Assembly: GCF_024158605.1 (NCBI RefSeq)
Contig: NZ_JAMZGM010000003.1
Span: 1-64,000, forward strand
DNA from: Sebaldella sp. S0638
GTDB taxonomy: Bacteria; Fusobacteriota; Fusobacteriia; Fusobacteriales; Leptotrichiaceae
Reading direction: 5' to 3'
Length of the DNA: 64,000 nucleotides
The position numbers and the translations under genes were made by a program. Below are positions 17,095-26,018 of this stretch, piece after piece. Position 1 is the first letter of the stretch; every line of letters starts with the position of its first letter. A model generated the notes under the pieces. The model saw nothing but the letters and a program-made list of their open reading frames with translations, was not told the DNA's origin and did no database searches.

Positions 17095-18069
17095 ATGAGA
17101 AGTTTATCTGGAATACAACCAAGCGGTATTCTCCATATCGGTAATTATTTCGGTGCAATTAAGCAATTTATAGATTTACAGGACGAATACGAGGGTTTTT
17201 ACTTTCTTGCTGATTTTCACGCACTTACTTCGCTCCCTGACAGTGAGAATCTGAAATACAATACAATGAGTGCGATTTTGGATTATCTGGCATGTGGTCT
17301 TGATCCTGAAAAGTCTACATTATTTTTACAGTCTGATGTCCCAGAGCATACAGAGCTTTCATGGATTCTGTCTAATGTCACGCCTCTGGGTCTCCTTGAA
17401 AGAGGACATTCTTATAAAGATAAAGTTGCCAAGGGAATAAAGCCGAATACAGGACTTTTCACTTACCCTGTACTTATGGCGGCAGATATTTTGATTTATG
17501 ATTCTGACATTGTTCCTGTGGGAAAAGATCAGAAGCAGCATTTGGAAATGACGAGAGATATTGCCATAAAATTCAATGAACATTATAATAAAGAAGTATT
17601 CAAACTTCCGGAAGAAAAGATACTTGAGACTTTGGCTGTAGTTCCGGGAACTGACGGGGAAAAAATGAGTAAATCGTATAAAAATATAATTAATATGTTT
17701 CTTCCTGAAAAAGAATTGAAAAAACAGGTTATGAGTATTGTTACAGACTCTACTCCGCTTGAGGAGCCGAAGAATCCTGATAATAATATTACAAAGCTGT
17801 ATTCTCTGTTTGCATCTAAAGAAGAGATTCAGGCAATGAAGGATAATTTTACCGGCGGGAATTACGGGTATGGTCATGGTAAGACTGAGCTTTATAATAA
17901 AATTCTTGAGTATTTTGCTCCGTACAGAGAGAAAAGGGAAGAACTGGAAAATAACATGGATTATGTGGAAAAGATTCTAAAAAAAGGTGCTGAAAAGGCG
18001 AGGGATATTGCTTCTAAAAAAGTTAGTGAGGTTAGGAAAACTGTGGGGTTGATGGGGAGGAATTACTAG
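17095..18069 (+). CDS. trpS: Tryptophanyl-tRNA synthetase
   Basis: 324 aa from the ATG at 17095, which follows GGAGG by 5 nt; an in-frame start 12 nt earlier lies in the ribosome site. It charges tRNA-Trp with tryptophan in the cytoplasm. Class I signatures are present: SGIQPSGILHIGNYFGA with the HIGN motif near residues 15-18, and GEKMSKSYKN (KMSKS) near residue 190. Length fits the bacterial enzyme (about 330). It has its own promoter and diverges from the chemosensory operon. Confidence 0.97.
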   Translation: MRSLSGIQPSGILHIGNYFGAIKQFIDLQDEYEGFYFLADFHALTSLPDSENLKYNTMSAILDYLACGLDPEKSTLFLQSDVPEHTELSWILSNVTPLGLLERGHSYKDKVAKGIKPNTGLFTYPVLMAADILIYDSDIVPVGKDQKQHLEMTRDIAIKFNEHYNKEVFKLPEEKILETLAVVPGTDGEKMSKSYKNIINMFLPEKELKKQVMSIVTDSTPLEEPKNPDNNITKLYSLFASKEEIQAMKDNFTGGNYGYGHGKTELYNKILEYFAPYREKREELENNMDYVEKILKKGAEKARDIASKKVSEVRKTVGLMGRNY

Positions 18070-18338
18070 AATTTCGTCTAACGTGAATAATTAATTACCA
18101 AGAATTACATTGTCGAAATTCTTGTACCTGTTCCTACGTGTACTTAGATTTTAAACTCTTACTAACATAAGGTGCTAGAATTTCCCCTAAACACTACAAT
18201 AAATTACATAGAATCGCATTATCGAAATTCTTGTACCTGTTCCTACGTATACTTAGATTTAGCCTCTTGCTAACATAAGGTATTATAATTTCCCCTAAAC
18301 ACCACAATAAATAAAATAGAACCACATTCCCAAAAAGG
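18069..18338. repeat. Tandem ~108-bp intergenic repeat, about 2.5 copies
   Basis: Units begin at 18069 (109 bp), 18178 (108 bp) and 18286 (partial, about 53 bp). Each opens with AATTTC..CTAA. The two full units also share AAATTCTTGTACCTGTTCCTA near the middle and CTAACATAAGGT near the end. There is no open reading frame. The first unit contains a CAAGAATT / AATTCTTG inverted repeat. A diverged member of the same family appears in the opposite orientation at 29401-29581. Confidence 0.85.
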
Positions 18339-18344
18339 ATAATT

Positions 18345-18776
18345 ATGAAAAATAAAAAATTCTGGATAGGTGTCGTTTCCAAAAATAACGTTATGAAGGG
18401 TGTCGAAGGCGGTTTTATCCAGCTTTGCCACGGAAAAAAAGCCCCTCTTGCCAAAATAAAAAAAGGCGACTGGCTTGTTTACTACTCCTCAAAAGAAGAT
18501 ATTGACGATAAAAAGCCTTACCAATATTTCACTGCTGTTGCAGAAATAACAGGAGATTTTGAATATCAGTATGATATGAGCTACGGCTTTGTTCCTTTTA
18601 GAAAAGATGCCAGATTCTATAAATGCAACGAGGTTGACATAAGGTCTCTTATTCCCGAATTATCATTTATAGAGGATAAAAAACACTGGGGTTACTATTT
18701 TAGATATAATTATCTGGAAATCAGCAGAGATGATTTTATTATTATATGGAAAGCCATGAATGTACAATATAAATAA
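18345..18776 (+). CDS. EVE (PUA-like) domain protein
   Basis: 143 aa, one EVE domain throughout. It opens with KFWIGVVSKNNVMKGVEGGF, followed by a KIKKGDWLVYYSS strand and the conserved ending in which a DF-IIWKAM helix follows YLEISRDDF. EVE domains have a PUA-like fold and are thought to bind modified nucleotides in RNA or DNA; the exact role here is unknown. Family members are about 145 aa, so it is complete. It starts immediately after the tandem repeat, with a weak AAGGAT site, and is followed 15 nt later by the MetH activation-domain gene. Confidence 0.85.
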   Translation: MKNKKFWIGVVSKNNVMKGVEGGFIQLCHGKKAPLAKIKKGDWLVYYSSKEDIDDKKPYQYFTAVAEITGDFEYQYDMSYGFVPFRKDARFYKCNEVDIRSLIPELSFIEDKKHWGYYFRYNYLEISRDDFIIIWKAMNVQYK

Positions 18777-18791
18777 AAAGGAGGTTCTCTC

Positions 18792-19469
18792 ATGATTTCA
18801 GATTTAAAAATTGATAAAGACGAGGTTCTGCGATATCTGTATCATAAAAACGAACCTCTTGAAAAGAATCTTGACGACCTTGTCGACTCTCTGATAATAG
18901 AAACAACAGAGATAGCAAGACCAAGATTTATATATAATATTTTTTCAATAGAAAAAAATAACGGAATACTTCTGCAAAACACCAATCTTACCCTGACGGG
19001 AAAAGATATAGCAAGACACCTTGAAAAGTCCGAAAAATGTGCTGTTTTGTGTGCTACACTAGGCAGTGAAATAGAAATGAAAATAAATTACTATTCAAAA
19101 ATAGAATTATTAAAGTCGGTTATACTTGATGCCTGTGCCAGTACCCTTATAGAGGCTTTATGCGATAACGCAGAAAATCTCATAAAAGAAGAAGCTGAAA
19201 AAAACGGCTTTTTTATTACCACCAGATATAGTCCGGGCTATGGCGACTTTGATATCTCTGTTCAAAAAGACCTTCTGAATCTTATAGAAGCTCCCAAAAG
19301 AATCGGAGTTACCGTAACTGATTCTTTTATCATGCTGCCAAGAAAATCTGTCAGTGCTGTTATAGGTTTTCAGTCTGAAAAAACAAAAAAAGAAACTGAT
19401 AAATGCAGTACCTGTAATCTGAAGGAAAACTGCAGCTTTAGAAAGGGGAATACATACTGTGGGACTTAA
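18792..19469 (+). CDS. MetH reactivation-domain protein (separate subunit)
   Basis: 225 aa, ATG behind AGGAGG. It reads as the vitamin-B12-dependent methionine synthase activation region: RYLYHKNEP near the start, then LCATLGSEIE, LDACASTLIEALCDNAE, TTRYSPGYGDFDIS (the SAM-contact region) and VTDSFIMLPRKSVSAVIG. This domain normally forms the C-terminus of MetH and re-methylates oxidised cobalamin using SAM. Here it is a stand-alone gene that overlaps the next gene (the rest of MetH) by 11 nt. The C-terminal Cys-rich tail (CSTCNLKENC...YC) could bind a metal. Confidence 0.9.
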   Translation: MISDLKIDKDEVLRYLYHKNEPLEKNLDDLVDSLIIETTEIARPRFIYNIFSIEKNNGILLQNTNLTLTGKDIARHLEKSEKCAVLCATLGSEIEMKINYYSKIELLKSVILDACASTLIEALCDNAENLIKEEAEKNGFFITTRYSPGYGDFDISVQKDLLNLIEAPKRIGVTVTDSFIMLPRKSVSAVIGFQSEKTKKETDKCSTCNLKENCSFRKGNTYCGT

Positions 19470-21831
19470 AGAGAAATTAGGAAAAGAAATTTTATTTTTT
19501 GACGGGGCGATGGGTACCATGCTTCAAAAAAAAGGACTGAAACTTGGTAAAATGCCTGAAGACCTGAATATTGACAATCCTGAAATAATAGAGGAAATAC
19601 ACAGACTGTATGTAGAATCAGGCTCAGATATAATAACTACGAATACTTTCGGAGCTAACAGACTGAAACTTGAGCACAGCAGTTATTCACAGGAAGATAT
19701 TATAAAAGCCGCAGTACATACTGCCAAAAAAGCAAATCCTGACGGATACGTAGCTCTTGATATAGGGCCTTTGGGACAGCTGCTGGAACCTCTTGGTGTC
19801 CTCCCTTTTGAAGAAGCTTATGATATTTTCAAAGAACAGGTTATTTTAGGTGAAAAATACGGTGCAGATGCTGTCATTATAGAAACTATGGTTGATATTT
19901 ACGAGGCTAAGGCCGCAATACTTGCTGCAAAGGAAAATTCATCACTTCCTGTAATATGTACTGTTACATTTCAGGAAGATATAAGAATGCTTACCGGTAC
20001 GAGCATATTAGGTGCAGTCACTATTCTTGAATCTCTCGGTGTTGATGCTCTCGGAGTGAATTGTTCACTGGGACCTAAAGAGCTTATACCTATTGTAGAC
20101 GAGATTTTGCAATATTCCAAAACTCCGGTTATAGTTCAGCCTAATGCAGGACTTCCAAAAATGATAGACGGAAATACTGTTTTTGATCTTTCTGCTGATG
20201 AATATTCTTCTATTATGGATGACTTTGCAAGGAAAGGTATCAGCATTATCGGCGGATGCTGCGGAACTGACGAGCATTTTATAAAATCAATTCATGATAA
20301 GCTCCTTAATTTTAGTTCGGTTTCCAGAGATATAAGACCAAGAAGCATTATTGCCACTGCCACTAAATGTATCGACCTTGATGAGGGTGTTAAAGTTATA
20401 GGTGAAAGAATTAATCCTACAGGGAAGAAAAAGTTGAAAGAAGCATTAATAAACAACAATATGGAATATATACTAAGAGAAGCTGTTACCCAAAAGGAAA
20501 AAGGGGCTGATATCCTTGATGTAAATGTGGGACTGCCTGAGATTGACGAAGCCGCGGTCATTATCAATGTCGTAAAAGAAATTCAATCAATTGTAGACCT
20601 TCCCCTTCAGATAGACAGTTCTGATACGGAAGCTGTCGAAGCTGCACTTCGGGTTTATAACGGCAAGGCTGTGATAAACTCCGTTAACGGTAAAGCCGAA
20701 ATTATGGACAGTATTTTTAAAATAGCCAAGAAATACGGAGCATGTGTAGTTGGACTTACTTTAGATGAAAACGGAATTCCGTCCTCTGCCGAAGAACGTT
20801 TCAAAATTGCTGAAAAAATAGTAAATACTGCTGAAAAATACGGTATCCCAAAAGAAAATCTGCTTATTGACTGCCTTGTCCTTACAGCAAGTGCACAACA
20901 GAAAGAAGTAGCAGAAACATTAAAGGCTATCACTATGGTACGTGAAAAGCTCGGTGTAAAAACAGTCTTAGGAGTCAGCAATGTTTCATTCGGGCTTCCG
21001 AACAGAGCCTTGCTTAACAGAACTTTTCTTACTATGGCACTGCATTCGGGTCTGACTACACCTATACTAAACCCTCAAAGTGAAGAGATGATGCATATAA
21101 TAAAAGCATTTAACGTTCTCACAAATCAGGATAAAGACAGTACCGAATATATTGATTTTTTCAATAATGTAAAAACAGAAAAAGAAAATATCAAAAGTAC
21201 CGATTTAGAGCTTCCTGATATTATAAGATTAGGATTAAAAGAAGAGGGAAAGACAAAAATATATTCACTGCTGAAAGAACACCAGCCTATGTATATTATA
21301 GATAACTACCTTATACCTGTACTGGACACTATTGGTATAAAGTTTGAAAAGGGTGAGATTTTTCTTCCCCAGTTAATTCAGACTGCCGAAACTGTAAAAT
21401 ACTTTTTTGAAATACTAAAAGAAGAAATGATAAAAGAGAAGAAAGTTTTTGTAAATAAAGGTGATATTATACTTGCTACAGTAAAAGGCGATATTCATGA
21501 TATTGGAAAAAATATCGTAAAAATTGTTTTGGAAAATTACGGTTATAATATTATTGATCTGGGGAAAGATGTTCCTGTGGAAAAAGTCGTTAATACTGCC
21601 AAGGAAAAAAATGTACATCTTATAGGACTTAGCGCTCTTATGACCACTACTGTAAAGAGTATGGAGGAAACTATAAAGGCTCTGCGTGATAGTAATACAG
21701 AATGTAAGATATTTGTGGGAGGTGCTGTTCTCACTCAGGAATATGCCGATATGATTGGTGCTGATTTCTATGCCGAAGATGCACAGGAATCTGTGAGAAT
21801 TGCAGATAAGTTTTTTAATGAGAGCAAATAA
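19459..21831 (+). CDS. metH: Cobalamin-dependent methionine synthase (without activation domain)
   Basis: 790 aa, GTG start overlapping the upstream gene. Transfers methyl from methyltetrahydrofolate to homocysteine. Domains in order: homocysteine methyltransferase (about 1-290) with zinc ligands Cys202 and Cys267-Cys268 (GGCCG); pterin-binding barrel (about 310-570) with GERINPTG; cobalamin cap and B12-binding domain (about 580-790) with the B12 His ligand motif DIHDIG at 678-683. E. coli MetH is about 1,230 aa. The missing C-terminal activation domain is supplied by the overlapping gene at 18792. I see no B12 or SAM riboswitch upstream. Confidence 0.95.
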   Translation: MGLKEKLGKEILFFDGAMGTMLQKKGLKLGKMPEDLNIDNPEIIEEIHRLYVESGSDIITTNTFGANRLKLEHSSYSQEDIIKAAVHTAKKANPDGYVALDIGPLGQLLEPLGVLPFEEAYDIFKEQVILGEKYGADAVIIETMVDIYEAKAAILAAKENSSLPVICTVTFQEDIRMLTGTSILGAVTILESLGVDALGVNCSLGPKELIPIVDEILQYSKTPVIVQPNAGLPKMIDGNTVFDLSADEYSSIMDDFARKGISIIGGCCGTDEHFIKSIHDKLLNFSSVSRDIRPRSIIATATKCIDLDEGVKVIGERINPTGKKKLKEALINNNMEYILREAVTQKEKGADILDVNVGLPEIDEAAVIINVVKEIQSIVDLPLQIDSSDTEAVEAALRVYNGKAVINSVNGKAEIMDSIFKIAKKYGACVVGLTLDENGIPSSAEERFKIAEKIVNTAEKYGIPKENLLIDCLVLTASAQQKEVAETLKAITMVREKLGVKTVLGVSNVSFGLPNRALLNRTFLTMALHSGLTTPILNPQSEEMMHIIKAFNVLTNQDKDSTEYIDFFNNVKTEKENIKSTDLELPDIIRLGLKEEGKTKIYSLLKEHQPMYIIDNYLIPVLDTIGIKFEKGEIFLPQLIQTAETVKYFFEILKEEMIKEKKVFVNKGDIILATVKGDIHDIGKNIVKIVLENYGYNIIDLGKDVPVEKVVNTAKEKNVHLIGLSALMTTTVKSMEETIKALRDSNTECKIFVGGAVLTQEYADMIGADFYAEDAQESVRIADKFFNESK

Positions 21832-21857
21832 AAAATAGGTTTTCAGCCTATTTTTTA
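21831..21857 (+). terminator. Terminator after metH
   Basis: Stem AAAAATAGG / CCTATTTTT (21831-21839 with 21847-21855) directly at the metH stop codon, followed by T residues. The A-rich 5' side means it could also act on transcripts from the other strand. 21858-21954 shows no gene. Confidence 0.75.
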
Positions 21858-21954
21858 TTGCATATTATTTTTTTAGATAACTTAAAAGCTATTATAATTA
21901 TAAATAATTTTTAAATTTTCTACACTGTTTTTTTCTCGAAAGCATTATATTTTA

Positions 21955-22368
21955 CTAAGCTAACAAAGCTCTAACAGCTTCTGATACATAACACAGTAAT
22001 TTTTTATAATCTTCCAGACTGTCCATTACATAAATACCACATGTATCAGACTCGCTGTCTGTATTGACTTTATCCAGAAAATCAGGATAATTTTTTTCAA
22101 TATATTCGCATAAATAATCTTCCCATCCATAGCCGTTAACTTCGAATCCCTTGGCTTCCAAAGCTTCACTTAACTCCTCCATATCCTCTGACTCATCGTC
22201 AAACGGATATAAATCGAAGGCATAACATATTCCTCTTGTTATCTCTTCTATTGTTAAATTAAACGAGATGTATTCATCATTTTCCCACAGATCTGCTTTT
22301 ACCTGCTCCATATAATCACTGCTAATTTCAGTATTTTCCAAATGTAACTCTAAATAACTGTTTTTCAT
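21955..22368 (-). CDS. Small acidic protein of unknown function
   Basis: 137 aa, ATG behind GCAGGTG. Strongly acidic with many aromatic residues, no signal peptide or membrane segment, so probably cytoplasmic. The pattern (acidic, single-domain, DLYPFDDESEDMEEL, closing IYVMDSLEDYKKLL) is reminiscent of immunity proteins of the Imm51 or SMI1/KNR4 type. No toxin gene is adjacent and I cannot confirm the family. It precedes the convergent metH terminator. Confidence 0.65.
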   Translation of the reverse strand: MKNSYLELHLENTEISSDYMEQVKADLWENDEYISFNLTIEEITRGICYAFDLYPFDDESEDMEELSEALEAKGFEVNGYGWEDYLCEYIEKNYPDFLDKVNTDSESDTCGIYVMDSLEDYKKLLCYVSEAVRALLA

Positions 22369-22444
22369 TTAATCACCTGCTCTAATTAAAAAAATATATA
22401 ACTTTATAATCTAATAAAATAATTTTTTCTGTTATGAAACACTC

Positions 22445-23179
22445 TTATATTTCAATATCTTTATATTCATCATCATTATACTGATTATAAAGAGTGATAT
22501 CATTATAAAAATTCATATATAAAAGATTCGCAAAAGGAAAAGCAAAAAAAGTAAAAAGTCCTGCTCCCACAAGTGGAATAATTACTAAAACCGCCATTAA
22601 AGCAATACTTATAAACCATAACATAAAAAATTTCTCCTTATGCCCTGACATTAACATTTGGCTTTCTTTAATAGATTCATTTATTCCATAATCAGGGTTC
22701 TCTATCATTAAGAACAGAGCCTGCGAATATGAAAAATATTTTATAATCCCCGGTATTATGAATAAACATGACCATAAAGACAATAAAATAAACTTCCATA
22801 TATATAGACCCAAAAATTTCCACGGCTTTTTCTTAAATGCAAAAAATATATCACTTGTTTTTATTTTTCTTCCTCTGGTACTTTCAAGGGCGCATTTAAA
22901 AGCTCCCACATTAAACATATATGCCACAAGAATATTTAATGCATATATACTCAAGAAAGCTACACTAGCTATAAAATAAGGATTTAATTCCTGTATATTC
23001 ATGTTATAAATTTTTTCCGGTTCCAGTAGGCTTAGTTCATTCAGCTTTTTCATATATGGAAGCGCAAGAAAGGTAAAAGCTAATGACACAGCTCCGCATA
23101 CTCCTGCTATTAATATCCAATTAAAAAATGAATTCATGTATTCTCTTAGCGACTTATTTATGTTTTCAAATATTGTCAT
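22445..23179 (-). CDS. DUF975-family integral membrane protein
   Basis: 244 aa, ATG behind AGGAG. About five to six hydrophobic segments (near residues 17-40, 70-90, 123-145, 187-205, 210-230). The DUF975 landmarks are KPWKFLGLYIWKFILLSLWS, the LFIIPGIIKYFSYSQA block and NPDYGINESIKESQMLMSGHK. The molecular function of the family is unknown; members are often encoded beside envelope or stress genes. It probably stands alone, between the acidic protein and rlmB. Confidence 0.82.
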   Translation of the reverse strand: MTIFENINKSLREYMNSFFNWILIAGVCGAVSLAFTFLALPYMKKLNELSLLEPEKIYNMNIQELNPYFIASVAFLSIYALNILVAYMFNVGAFKCALESTRGRKIKTSDIFFAFKKKPWKFLGLYIWKFILLSLWSCLFIIPGIIKYFSYSQALFLMIENPDYGINESIKESQMLMSGHKEKFFMLWFISIALMAVLVIIPLVGAGLFTFFAFPFANLLYMNFYNDITLYNQYNDDEYKDIEI

Positions 23180-23294
23180 TCCTAACTCCTTTTTTCTACT
23201 TGTTTTATACCTCCAAAAGAAAAATACCTTACTTTTATCCTGAGCAAACAGTAAAAAGTCTTATATCCTGTGAATTTTCTATTTCAGATAATAA

Positions 23295-23314
23295 AAAATA
23301 CCCGGACAGGTATT
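23295..23314 (-). terminator. Terminator of rlmB
   Basis: Minus strand AATACC (23314-23309) pairs with GGTATT (23302-23297) around a 6-nt loop and runs into TTTTTATT. It overlaps the last bases of the rlmB stop codon. Confidence 0.6.
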
Positions 23315-24017
23315 ATTTATTTTTTGAAATTTCTGAAAGCAGTATTCCGTTAGCTACTGACACATTTAATGAGTTAATTTTGCCATGCATAGGAATATTC
23401 AGTATTTTATCACAATGTTCCTTTACTTTTTTTCTCATACCTTTTCCTTCACTGCCTAAAACAAGACATAATTTTTCAGGAAATTTTTCATTATAATATT
23501 CAGTTTCTCCGTCTGCTTCTGCACCATAGATAAAGTATCCGTATTTCTTCAGTCTGTCCATTGAATCTGAAATATTGGTAACCTTAATAATATCCACATG
23601 TTCTATAGCTCCTGTGGATGATTTCACCACAGTTTCTGTTACAGTTACACTGTTTCTGTCCTGAATTATTATCCCGTCTACACCAAAGCATTCTGCTGAT
23701 CTTATTATTGCACCAAAATTCCTTGGATCCTGAATCTGATCCAATATCAAAACAACTGAATTTTTCTTAGCCAGAACCTTTTCTAAAAACTCATTTAATT
23801 CAAGATAATAATCATACTCGGAAACTAAAGCTGTAATCCCCTGTGAGTTTTCCTGACGCTTATCTGTATAAAAGATTTTTATATTTTTCTTGCTGGCTTT
23901 GCTTAGAATATCTCTTATTCTGTCTTTATTTGTACCTTTGTAAATTTCTATTTTCTCAATGTTTTTATCGCTGTCAAGTGCTTCTCTCACAGCATTTAGT
24001 CCAATGATTTTTTCCAT
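23313..24017 (-). CDS. rlmB: 23S rRNA (guanosine-2'-O-)-methyltransferase RlmB (TrmH family)
   Basis: 234 aa. SPOUT methyltransferase that modifies a guanosine (G2251 in E. coli) in 23S rRNA using SAM. The N-terminal substrate-binding domain (about 1-75) starts IIGLNAVREAL. The catalytic domain has DQIQDPRNFGAIIRSAECFG, the SAM-knot motifs VLGSEGKGM near 190 and IPMHGKINSLNVSVANG near the C-terminus. Length is typical. It is 31 nt downstream of murA. TrmH-type relatives that modify tRNA share these motifs, but the N-terminal domain favours RlmB. Confidence 0.92.
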   Translation of the reverse strand: MEKIIGLNAVREALDSDKNIEKIEIYKGTNKDRIRDILSKASKKNIKIFYTDKRQENSQGITALVSEYDYYLELNEFLEKVLAKKNSVVLILDQIQDPRNFGAIIRSAECFGVDGIIIQDRNSVTVTETVVKSSTGAIEHVDIIKVTNISDSMDRLKKYGYFIYGAEADGETEYYNEKFPEKLCLVLGSEGKGMRKKVKEHCDKILNIPMHGKINSLNVSVANGILLSEISKNK

Positions 24018-24048
24018 TTTTCTCCCGGTTTTCCAAATATATTATTTT

Positions 24049-25320
24049 TTATGCGTCTAATTTTATTCTTTCGATTTTTGCTCCGACTTTATTAAGTTTT
24101 TCCTCTAATTTGTCATATCCTCTGTCTATATGATAAACTCTGTTAACCACAGTAGTCCCTTCAGCAGCAAGTCCCGCCAGTACCAGTGCAGCTCCTGCTC
24201 TCAGGTCAGATGCCATTACTTCCGCACCGCTTAGATGAAGTCCTCCGCTTACCACAGCAACACCATGTCTTATGCTTATATCAGTTCCCATTCTGTTAAA
24301 CTCAGGAACATGCATAAATCTGTTTTCAAAAACTGTTTCTTCAAGCTCGCTTGTACCGTTAACAAGAGACAGCAAAAGCATCATCTGAGGCTGCATATCT
24401 GTAGGGAATCCCGGATGAGGTATTGTTCTTATTCTTGCAGGTTTCAGAGTGTCAAGTTTTCCGTTTATTTTAAGTACATTTCCGTCTTCATATTCAAACT
24501 TAACTCCCATATCTTCCAATTCAGATTTAAAAACCCCAAGATCATCAAGTCTTGCATCTTTTACCTTTAGTTCACCTTCTGTAATTATAGAAGCGATAAT
24601 ATAAGTCCCCGCTTCAATTCTGTCAGGCATCACGCTGTATTCACATGCATGTAGTTCTTCCACACCTTCTATTTCTATAGAACTAGTTCCTAAACCAGTT
24701 ATTTTAGCTCCCATTTTTATTAAAAAGTTCCCTAAATCCACTATTTCCGGTTCTCTTGCTGCATTTCCGATTATTGTTTTTCCCGGAACCTTTACTGCTG
24801 CCATCATTAGGTTTTCCGTAGCTCCTACACTTGGAAATTTCAGATTTACTTCTGCACCTTTCAGATTATCCGACTTTGCATGAATATATCCGTGTACCTG
24901 TGTTATTTCTGCTCCCAGAGCTTCAAAACCTTTTATATGAAGGTCTACAGGTCTTGATCCTATTGCACATCCTCCCGGAAGTGATACCACTGACTCATTA
25001 AGATTGCTGATCATTGGTCCCATAACTAAAAAAGAGGCTCTCATCTTTTTTACTATTTCATAACTTGCTTCATTTCTCTTAATACCGTTATTTATTATTT
25101 TATAATCATTGTCATTGATCTGTTCTACCTTCATTCCCAAATCTTCAAGAAGTTTTATCAAAACTCTTATATCTCTCAAATTCGGTACATTTCTGATTAT
25201 GTACTCTCCTTTTTCCACAAGAGTTCCTATTAATATCGGCAATGCTGCATTCTTCGCCCCGCTTACCGGTATCACTCCGTTTAATGCTCTTTTTCCTGTT
25301 ATTTTGAATCCATCAACCAC
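24049..25320 (-). CDS. murA: UDP-N-acetylglucosamine 1-carboxyvinyltransferase MurA
   Basis: 423 aa. Catalyses the first committed step of peptidoglycan synthesis, transfer of enolpyruvate from PEP to UDP-GlcNAc. Lys23 in SGAKNAALP and the catalytic, fosfomycin-reactive Cys118 in [11 protein letters not shown] are present, so fosfomycin sensitivity at the target is expected. The C-terminal [15 protein letters not shown] segment is typical. GTG start at 25320 behind AGGAGGA, overlapping the end of the YueI-like gene by 8 nt. Confidence 0.97.
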   Translation of the reverse strand: MVDGFKITGKRALNGVIPVSGAKNAALPILIGTLVEKGEYIIRNVPNLRDIRVLIKLLEDLGMKVEQINDNDYKIINNGIKRNEASYEIVKKMRASFLVMGPMISNLNESVVSLPGGCAIGSRPVDLHIKGFEALGAEITQVHGYIHAKSDNLKGAEVNLKFPSVGATENLMMAAVKVPGKTIIGNAAREPEIVDLGNFLIKMGAKITGLGTSSIEIEGVEELHACEYSVMPDRIEAGTYIIASIITEGELKVKDARLDDLGVFKSELEDMGVKFEYEDGNVLKINGKLDTLKPARIRTIPHPGFPTDMQPQMMLLLSLVNGTSELEETVFENRFMHVPEFNRMGTDISIRHGVAVVSGGLHLSGAEVMASDLRAGAALVLAGLAAEGTTVVNRVYHIDRGYDKLEEKLNKVGAKIERIKLDA

Positions 25321-25894
25321 GTTTTTTTCCTCCTAATTTTTCATCTATTGGACATTTCACTCCCAAAACCCGGTCTATTAATGTAATATCCCTGTATTTG
25401 TTTTCAAATTCCGGAAGCTCGTCATGTATAATTTTTTTGTGAAATTCACAGATTTTTTCCCCCATTGATTCATAGTAAATATCAACCAGTCCCTTTTCCC
25501 TGAATCTCTCAGGTACACTTTTTATTATGGGATCTTCCACTGGATTTTCCAGTGCATCATCAGCTGATACCACAAGACCTATGTCTCCTGAATACGATAA
25601 TCCGTCCACAAGCTGATAATTTATACCTATCTTTTCAGCTTCCGCGACATAGTCTTTTATTTTCGAGAACTCTATATCCCTGGCAATCTTGAGGTTTTTT
25701 GCTTCCTTAGTTTTAAGTGCCTGAATTATTTCCTTGTACACTCCCTTCTCCTCTACTTCTTCTTTTGTTAAAGCAGCAATTACCCTCTCTTTATATTCGC
25801 CCAAAAATATATTCTTTTCGAGCTGTTTATTGAATACCCGGTCTTTTTCCTGTTCTATTTTTTTCATTATATCATCATTATTCATATCATCCAT
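25313..25894 (-). CDS. YueI-like (DUF1694) protein
   Basis: 193 aa, soluble and charged. It matches my recollection of the YueI/DUF1694 family: [20 protein letters not shown] near residues 29-48, a [22 protein letters not shown] core, and a C-terminal [13 protein letters not shown] tail. Function is unknown; a role in small-molecule or nucleotide-related regulation has not been shown. It overlaps murA by 8 nt, so the two are co-translated. A hairpin terminator upstream separates it from the DUF4912 gene. Confidence 0.75.
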   Translation of the reverse strand: MDDMNNDDIMKKIEQEKDRVFNKQLEKNIFLGEYKERVIAALTKEEVEEKGVYKEIIQALKTKEAKNLKIARDIEFSKIKDYVAEAEKIGINYQLVDGLSYSGDIGLVVSADDALENPVEDPIIKSVPERFREKGLVDIYYESMGEKICEFHKKIIHDELPEFENKYRDITLIDRVLGVKCPIDEKLGGKKRG

Positions 25895-25932
25895 ACCTTT
25901 GATTCTATCATAATTCCTATAAATTTAAAATA

Positions 25933-25968
25933 AAAAAATCTACTTTTTTTTAAAAAAAGTAGAAAAAA
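25933..25968 (-). terminator. Terminator of the DUF4912 gene
   Basis: Perfect 11-bp stem CTACTTTTTTT / AAAAAAAGTAG (25940-25950 with 25952-25962) followed by T residues on the minus strand. The loop is a single base as written, so a few of the inner A-T pairs must open. Confidence 0.65.
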
Positions 25969-26018
25969 ATTTAAAACTATATATATCTTAAAAAATAAAT
26001 TACATGAATCATATTTTT

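Noticed and set aside
18069-18338. CRISPR array
   Set aside because: Units are about 108 bp with imperfect identity throughout, not short identical repeats separated by unique spacers, and there are no cas genes.
18069-18338. Insertion sequence remnant
   Set aside because: No transposase fragment, no terminal inverted repeats and no target-site duplication can be seen.
18339-19458. Cobalamin or SAM riboswitch for metH
   Set aside because: The metH reading frame overlaps the upstream gene, and no riboswitch-like conserved boxes are seen before the EVE gene.
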